A stretch of 64,000 nt of DNA from the NCBI RefSeq assembly GCF_030253575.1, contig NC_080562.1, positions 43,191,852 through 43,255,851 of the forward strand, given 5' to 3'. How positions within the stretch are numbered: the stretch's first letter is position 1; each line of letters begins with the position of its first letter. Shown in pieces: positions 50,511 through 64,000 of the stretch. The DNA comes from Rhododendron vialii (Eukaryota; Streptophyta; Magnoliopsida; Ericales; Ericaceae). Under the pieces are notes generated by a model, which did no database searches, had not been told where the DNA came from, and worked only from the letters and a program-made list of their open reading frames with translations. The translations under genes were made by a program, and so were the position numbers.

Positions 50511-51671
50511 TTAAGAAGGCATCCCCCCCAAAAAATAATCAGTATCTCTCCTACCAGTAAGTGCAGCAAACTTATCTTGAAAAACCAATAGAGGACATTT
50601 GTCAATCAAATTTGATCCATCATAAGCCTCTTTAAGGAGAACAGTACTCTTTGCACCTTTATTGGTGATGTAAAAAATACCATGATGCTTGATTAAGCAC
50701 AGCAACAATCTAGCAGGCAACCGATACTCCGAATGAAATGCTTCCAGTTGAGCAGTTGTCATCCTCTTCTCCATGGTCAAACTTAGGAGCTCGTGAAGCA
50801 CTGCCACAATTCTTTTTCGAGCCTTCGGATCAGCAGATTCAAATCTCCTCGCGTTCAAGAATGGAGAAGGAAATTCCATTTTCTGCCACTTCTGGACTTC
50901 TTCAAGATAACTCTTGTTTGGTCTAAAACCAGCAGGAAAACTCAACTGAAAAGCAAAACGACCCAGAAAGTTACCATCTTTCGAGATTCTAACCTTTCCT
51001 GCTCGTTCAATGGAGTCCAAAATCCCTTCGCACGCCAATCTCTCCTCCCTAGCCGTTACTGCAAGAGTTGAATCCCAATTTTCTAGCCAAAGATACCCTC
51101 TCCCATTAACATCTTTCACAGAGAAATACTCTGGGTATCTAGCAATCATAGATGTCTTAAAGTCGCAAGGCAAGCCCATAGCGGATCGAATAAATTCAAC
51201 AGTTTCAAGGGGAAGCCGACAATCAATAGACAACATCAGCAACTTCCTTAGGTTCTTAACCAAAATGGGTTCCATTAGCTGCCTAGCGTTAATTTCTTCA
51301 GCAGCAATCTTTTGTGCTTTATTTGTCAGCGTAACCGCGGGAGGTGTTCCATTTCCACCATCAACATGAAAGATTGTAGGGTACTTCTCAATAGCAGCCA
51401 TGAAATTCCATTTCTGAACAAACCCAACTTCCTTTTCAAGGTCTCTGAGGAGGAGAGACTGGGTTTTCTGTGCTTGAATGATAGACTTGAGCTGCAATAT
51501 TAGGGATGGTTTCTTTTGAAGATCAATGGCTCTGTCAAGTTCATGGACTCTGGAGTAGATTTTCTTCTTGGGTCTACTCCCTCCGCCGGTCTTGTGCATT
51601 ATTGAGACCCTCATATAACTTGATTTTCCAAATGGGTGTGATCCAAGACATTGTCGTTGTAGCCAGAACAT
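50511..51671 (-). CDS. PORR-domain protein (plant organelle RNA recognition)
   Basis: An intronless frame of 386 residues. It matches the PORR family (formerly DUF860, sometimes mislabelled ubiquitin hydrolase), whose members bind organelle group II introns and aid their splicing. Landmarks: RVHELDRAIDLQKKPSLIL at 41-59, KWNFMAAIEKYPTIFHVD, LRKLLMLSIDCRLPLETVE, ARYPEYFSVKDVNGRGYLWL, LSFPAGFRPNK, and the family end LPARLLLCLIKHHGIFYITNKG. The first 35 residues are basic and lack acids, in keeping with a mitochondrial or plastid presequence. The first Met gives that presequence. Which organelle and which intron it serves cannot be told. Its 3' third has been duplicated downstream (49.2 kb). Confidence 0.93.
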   Translation of the reverse strand: MFWLQRQCLGSHPFGKSSYMRVSIMHKTGGGSRPKKKIYSRVHELDRAIDLQKKPSLILQLKSIIQAQKTQSLLLRDLEKEVGFVQKWNFMAAIEKYPTIFHVDGGNGTPPAVTLTNKAQKIAAEEINARQLMEPILVKNLRKLLMLSIDCRLPLETVEFIRSAMGLPCDFKTSMIARYPEYFSVKDVNGRGYLWLENWDSTLAVTAREERLACEGILDSIERAGKVRISKDGNFLGRFAFQLSFPAGFRPNKSYLEEVQKWQKMEFPSPFLNARRFESADPKARKRIVAVLHELLSLTMEKRMTTAQLEAFHSEYRLPARLLLCLIKHHGIFYITNKGAKSTVLLKEAYDGSNLIDKCPLLVFQDKFAALTGRRDTDYFLGGMPS

Positions 51672-52720
51672 TAAACTTTACTATGACCAATTATCGAACA
51701 AGTAGTGTGCAAGATTTCACACGGACCAAAAGGGGGGGATTACTTAGACCAACAAGGCAACAAAGAATGATTTCCTGACTTTGTTACTGATGACTATACT
51801 GTGAATCTTTGATCCATAGATAAGCACACGAATCTTATCGATGCCATAGAAATAGAGAAAACAACCCCCATGAATTGCACAAGAATTCCAAATAAAGCAC
51901 AACTTTTGAAGGTCAGAACAGTTGAAAATGACAAGAGGAAATCCAAGAATAAAGATCAAATCAAAACTTGTGGATGTCGATTGCTCTTTCTCTCTCCCTT
52001 TCTGCCTTCGTCTCTACTGCCTCTACACACTGCTTCAAAGCCTTCAATTTCTGAAATCGTCATTGTTTGATTTGTTTCATTCATTTTCGGGTCACTGAGG
52101 TCTATGAAGTGAAGTGGGTTGGTAACAAGCGGCCCATGGACAAATCCCGCGCGGCCGAAGGAAGAACGGATTGGCCCATTTCGGTCCACTTTTAACCGCG
52201 AAACAAGCTAGTCGAATTGATACCATACCACTACTATTATTTTTCCTAACTAAAATCAAAGCACACTACACACTTTTAAGATCACCTCGGCTGATGAACA
52301 ATCTAAGTTCGAATTTAAACCTTGTTGTTGAGTTTTCAAGCTATGAATACTTATTTGCTCGATCTCAACTCGGTTTGTTGTGATCCTTACAACAGAATCA
52401 TGTATAGAAAACACAGTACAATTGAACAATTGAACCGTCCAAAATGCAAAACTTGTCGCAATGTAGGGACAACCTTTATTGTACTCGATCATGATCATCG
52501 CAAAGTCGAAGCAACTTTTTCAGTATAGTTTAGTCACTTAATCGAATACATCTCATTGTTCCTTTTTCAAAGATAAATAATAGCAGTGAGGGAGATGTAC
52601 TTAGGCTTTGTTTTTTGGAATAAAGAGGGAGATGTAAACAAAAATTATAGGAAAGATTGTATTGTATCCAATATTTTGGTTTGTTATTTCCTTCCCTCTC
52701 CCTCCAAAAACCAAACAATC
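51672..52720. other. Upstream region of PORR gene
   Basis: Non-coding spacer. GGCCCATGG, TTGGCCCATTT and TGGGCCGCTTG (reverse) near 52130-52185 resemble TGGGCC site II elements used in promoters of plant organelle-protein and ribosomal genes, but they are about 460-515 bases upstream of the start codon. Confidence 0.4.
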
Positions 52721-52748
52721 GGGGGGGGGGGGGGGGGGGGGGGGGGGG
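52721..52748. repeat. 28-base G homopolymer
   Basis: Uninterrupted run of G followed by TGGCGCGGGTGTGTGTGTG. Length is uncertain in any sequencing technology. The glycine-rich frames here are artefacts. Confidence 0.9.
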
Positions 52749-52924
52749 TGGCGCGGGTGTGTGTGTGTGATGGAAATTCTGGGTTTTTTTTCTCAGTGGG
52801 GACTGAGGAGCTCACGCATTAGCACTTCAAAAATAAAATTTCAATAATTAGAAAAATCATTCACCTTGAGCATCGCCACATGGTGCTATAGGTCTCTTTT
52901 CTACCACAATGTATGGTTAAGAAA

Positions 52925-53190
52925 AGGCCCAGGGCAACCCACCTAGTGGTCAAGGCTAGGGACTTGGGGATTTGTTTTTTCCTAAGGTTTCAGATTCGAA
53001 ACTTCTTAGGTGTTATCAATTCTTTTGAAGGCGGTCTATATAGAGCTTTGCTCGCTTTTGCTGAAGCAGGTCCATATAGAGCTTTGCTCACTTTTGCTCT
53101 GGGCTTTAATTGGGATCCCTGCAACTGGACGGTGGGAATGGTCTCCTAGGATCAATTGAGGTGAGCGAAAGCTGTCTCGGACATTGCTAT
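52925..53190 (+). repeat. tRNA-related SINE with internal tandem duplication
   Basis: TAGTGGTCAAGG (52944-52955) matches a Pol III A box and CAGATTCGAAACT (52991-53003) matches a B box about 40 bases later. The body continues to GGGACCC-like, CTGGACGGTGGGAATGG and GATCAATTGAGGTG. Within it a 36-base unit (ATATAGAGCTTTGCTC core) is repeated at about 53035-53070 and 53071-53100. The tail is AT-rich (TATTCTTATTTCC). Shorter relatives occur in reverse orientation at 27.7 and 42.7 kb. Confidence 0.7.
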
Positions 53191-53315
53191 TCTTATTTCC
53201 TATTAAGATAAGATAAGATAAGAGAAGGATTCATGACCGTGGTGGGCTGGGAAGTGGGAACACTACTATATATTCTTATTTGTTTCATACTCGTATTTTA
53301 ATAAGAGAAGGATTC

Positions 53316-54089
53316 AGAAACATGGATTCTGCTGCTAATTATATGTGTTCTTATACTTGTTCGCAAGATGATAGCATCAATATTGAAGACATGGCAACAT
53401 ATCATCACTCTGGCTTTGATTTCGTACTACGGTTTAGTTATCATCGCGAGAATCCTAACCATGGCGATGATGTGGAAGTGCTTTACTCATTCCAGAGATC
53501 ATTCTTTATCCGTCGCGATGAATTTCTATCTGGAAACGAGGACATGAGGTTATTTTTTGCGGCCTTTCTGCTTCTTGTGAATATTTCCGACAGCGTTGCA
53601 GACTCGATGGTGGATGAGTTAATCTCATTGGCCCATTTAATGGTGAATTAATGATCCTAAGAATGTGGATCGGAAAGTACTACGCATTGCCGTGGATGTT
53701 CGGATTAGGAGTGAGGCCGGGGTGATTGCCAGGGCTAGGAGGGATCGGGAGTTTGCGGATGAAATGGCCAGGGCTAGAAGGGCTTGCCGATTGCGGGTCA
53801 AACGACGGATGATCATGATGCGATTGCCAGGGCTACAAGGGAGTCAATGCAAGCAGTGAAATTTGTTCCTGCCACCAAGTCATCCATTGAAGCTTTGGAG
53901 AAGGTGACAATTCTCGACAACAATTCATGTCTAGAAGTTGAACAGTGTAGGGTTTGCTTGGAGACTCTTTCGACTGCAGCCGAGGTAATTCGCATGCCTT
54001 GTTCTCATATATTTCATGGTAATTGCATTGTCCGCTGGTTGGAGAGTAGCAACTTGTGTCCTCTTTTTCGCTTTGCCATGCCACACTGA
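53316..54089 (+). pseudogene. Decayed RING-H2 zinc-finger gene
   Basis: The first block (53322-53651, MDSAANYMCSYTCSQDDSIN onward) ends at a stop. The reading then continues in a second frame (DRKVLRIAVDVRIRSEAGVI, about 53665-53800). It returns to the first frame for KFVPATKSSIEALEKV and the RING. The RING reads C-R-V-C, MPCSHIFHGNC and SSNLCPLFRFAMPH. Seven zinc ligands fit C-x2-C..C-x-H-x2-H-x2-C..C, but the eighth, expected in CPLC, is F. Three imperfect copies of GCCAGGGCTA may explain the slippage. An intron could in principle bridge the shifts, yet the lost cysteine stays. Probably a dead gene. Confidence 0.7.
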
Positions 54090-54094
54090 TTTAT

Positions 54095-55998
54095 CAACTA
54101 CATGGTTCTAGTTTGTGACCATGACACTTAAGTATAGAGACGGGAAAAAGGGGATGTCCTATTTTTTAATTTTCTTTAAACTGGGGATGTGCTATTGGTA
54201 GTTATGATCCGTCACATTTTGTTGATAATGCTATTCTAATATTCCATCTACGGAAATAGTAAGAGTTATCATCGTTTTTTAGATTGGACCTTGCAAGAAA
54301 TCAATGCTAACATTCAATTAGCTCGTGTTTACATCTTTTCTCATATTACAAGTAAAAAAAATCTCAATTTCTAAATGTGGCCGTGTTTGGATTTTCTTTT
54401 TCTTTCTCGTTGTGGTTTTTGATGCGTGTGTGCGATCGGATCAGGATTGAACCTATATAGTCACTAAAAATTCGGTTCTCTCCCACGAAAACTAGTTTGG
54501 CAGTTTCGCTTACTACTATCCAGTTCACATAGGAAGAGGGAAGGTGCACTTTATTCTATGTTTGAACATGGTAACCATCAGGTGCATATCTTGCCTGGAT
54601 GGATGATATGTTGATTGTTATCTCTTTCTTAACGATTTGACGCATTAATTTGTTGAGGTGGCATGGGTTAGGCTTTACTCATGCCGCAAAATGCACACTA
54701 TTGCCAATAGAGAGATAGGCCCGAGGGAGGATTGGGACGGAAAGAACGAAAAGAAAGGAAGAACGTTGTACCTCACCACCACCTGCAACAGCAGGTTTTA
54801 TGTTCAATATTATCGCTTCCCCGAGTTTCTAACCTGGGTTTAATATTTGAATATAGAGTCCTTGAGGCAGTGGGACTCCCTTGCCAGTCATAATTCTACA
54901 CACCGGTGGCAGAGATGGAGGATACCTGTTGGTGACGCTGAACGGAGAGGTTGATATCATCGGCAACAGCCGCGGTGAAGGGGGGCTGAGCTTCTCGAGC
55001 TCTTCACTGGTGCGGTGACATAGGGTTTGGAGCGAAGGAGTTCTTCCTGATCCTTCTTTGATTCCCAAGGTCTTATGTTTGCTTCTCTTATTATATGGAT
55101 GAGTTTCTGGAACGCTTCGTTTTCAGATTGAGGTTTTGGTTTTTCAGTGTCTTGGGATAATGGATCGTGTGGTTTGAGCCTATGAGGTGGGCCCTTTTCC
55201 CGTCAGTTGAATGAAGACAACAGTAGTAGCTAGCTCCATCTGTCTAGATTGACGAATACATTTTGTCGTGATGAACAGAACAGGCATGCTATTTGGGCAA
55301 ACAAGCGAAGCTATGGTCGACTTTGAAATACTCAAGGGTACTGCATGTCGAGTTTGTTTGAGAAATTAACGATCAATGTATTTGACAAATACTCCTACAG
55401 TATTAATTACAGTATCTTGCAAAGCAAGAGTCATGGAAAAGTGTTTCACCAATTTTCATCCTATCAAGTAGTCGGTAAGGTGGGCAAGCAGTCCCCCGCA
55501 TGAGTAGATAGATTAGGAATTCCTGGTGGAACGTTAACTGTTTTCCTCAGCCCCTTGTTTGTACGGAGCTGCGCTTGGAAGGGGATCAGTTTGATCTGTG
55601 AATCCAACATGGTTATAATTAGTCACACTCCTCGTGGAAAGATTGTTGGAAATGATCGTCGTTCCTTCAAAAAAGAAGCATACTTGCTTGCATAATCCTA
55701 AATCCAGTGCAAGTCTTCTGAAGGAAGTGTCGAGAAGCATCCCTTTAATTAAAATGCGGGAGAAAAAAAAAAATGAAACGTCACCAATCTTTGGTGACAT
55801 AATTTGATACAAAACAATCTCTTCAACAGTTTCCAGGGTCGACGCCCTGAGAGAGTTTTCTAGGAAAAGAAAAGTTTGAACCCTCGTAAACAACAGTTCA
55901 ATGACACCATCATTGTCACGCCTAACTTTTGCCTGAATCTACTCAATAGGCTAACTTCCATGGCATGTGACAGTTTCAGGAGCTACTCAGTCAGTAAC
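54095..55998. other. Spacer and 3' side of KRR1, nothing recognised
   Basis: Frames at 54829-55068 and 55534-55893 show no family motif. The part near 55.7-56.0 kb may be 3'UTR of KRR1 (minus strand). Confidence 0.4.
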
Positions 55999-63669
<7,671 letters not shown>

Positions 63670-63806
63670 CTGTACTGGGAACCAAAAACCCCAACTTCAC
63701 TTCAATCACTCTTTTCCGAAAGCTATTTGATTGATTGTAAACCTAATAAATATACAGACAAAAAAATGTCACTGGTGAGTGCGCAGGTTTAATAGCTATA
63801 ACAGAA

Positions 63807-63809
<3 letters not shown>

Positions 63810-63875
<66 letters not shown>
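63810..63875. repeat. GA dinucleotide repeat upstream of KRR1
   Basis: Thirty-three GA units about 140 bases upstream of the KRR1 start codon, followed by GGCGGCCGCC and a second short GA run (63920-63933). This is the KRR1 leader or core promoter region, and possibly that of a divergent gene beyond the window. Confidence 0.85.
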
Positions 63876-63878
<3 letters not shown>

Positions 63879-64000
63879 CTCCTGTGTAGCAAGTCGGCGG
63901 CCGCCAGCACCGTCGCCGAAGAGAGAGAGAGAGATTGAACTGAATGAATTTGGGCCGATAAGAGAGCTTGCTCCGTCGCGGTTAAGATATAGTAGTCGAG

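Noticed and set aside
55534-55893. 119-residue minus-strand frame after KRR1
   Set aside because: KRR1 ends cleanly at 55999 with a family-typical Lys-rich tail; this frame has no motif and is probably 3'UTR or spacer.

Overview
This is plant nuclear DNA, AT-rich and gene-poor. Spliced genes have short exons, GT-AG introns and plant-specific domain families (PORR, BOI-type RING, plastid GGPP synthase, plastid RsfS). Most of the space between genes is small transposon relics and microsatellites. The proteins look like a core eudicot. The tRNA-related SINE fragments hint at an asterid, possibly Ericales, but that is only an impression. There is no CRISPR array, operon or bacterial feature.

Layout. 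2.5-4.5 kb (+): a two-exon 2-oxoglutarate/Fe(II) oxygenase-like gene whose metal ligands look degenerate. 8.7-12.1 kb (-): a five-exon plastid ribosome-silencing factor (iojap/RsfS). 15.8-16.2 kb (+): intronless ribosomal protein eL27 with a telo-box and GA repeat upstream. 20.7-21.8 kb (+): intronless plastid geranylgeranyl diphosphate synthase. 21.8-32.6 kb: no complete gene; LINE and SINE relics, foldbacks and a GAATTCACACC minisatellite. 32.6-33.8 kb (+): a three-exon BOI/SBP1-type RING E3 ligase. 33.8-50.5 kb: no recognisable intact gene; several MITEs and a partial tandem duplication of the next gene. 50.5-51.7 kb (-): intronless PORR-domain organelle RNA-binding protein. 53.3-54.1 kb (+): decayed RING-H2 gene. 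56.0-63.7 kb (-): twelve-exon KRR1, a small-subunit processome factor.

The genes are independent loci and do not form a pathway. Several serve translation or organelle gene expression (eL27, KRR1, RsfS, PORR), which is probably coincidence. All exon boundaries were placed by hand from splice sites, reading-frame continuity and recognised family sequence. The reconstructed proteins are 477, 218, 135, 376, 318, 386 and 390 residues.

The most notable structure is a pair of head-to-tail Mutator-like MITEs at 44.9-46.4 kb. Three copies of the identical 9-bp direct repeat TAAAATAAA bracket them. A related element at 14.2-15.4 kb sits in the same 9-bp target with one mismatch on one side. Other points of interest are the probable loss of iron ligands in the oxygenase-like protein, nested MITEs at 31.0-31.5 kb, and the PORR segmental duplication. 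I did not find a convincing new multi-gene system.
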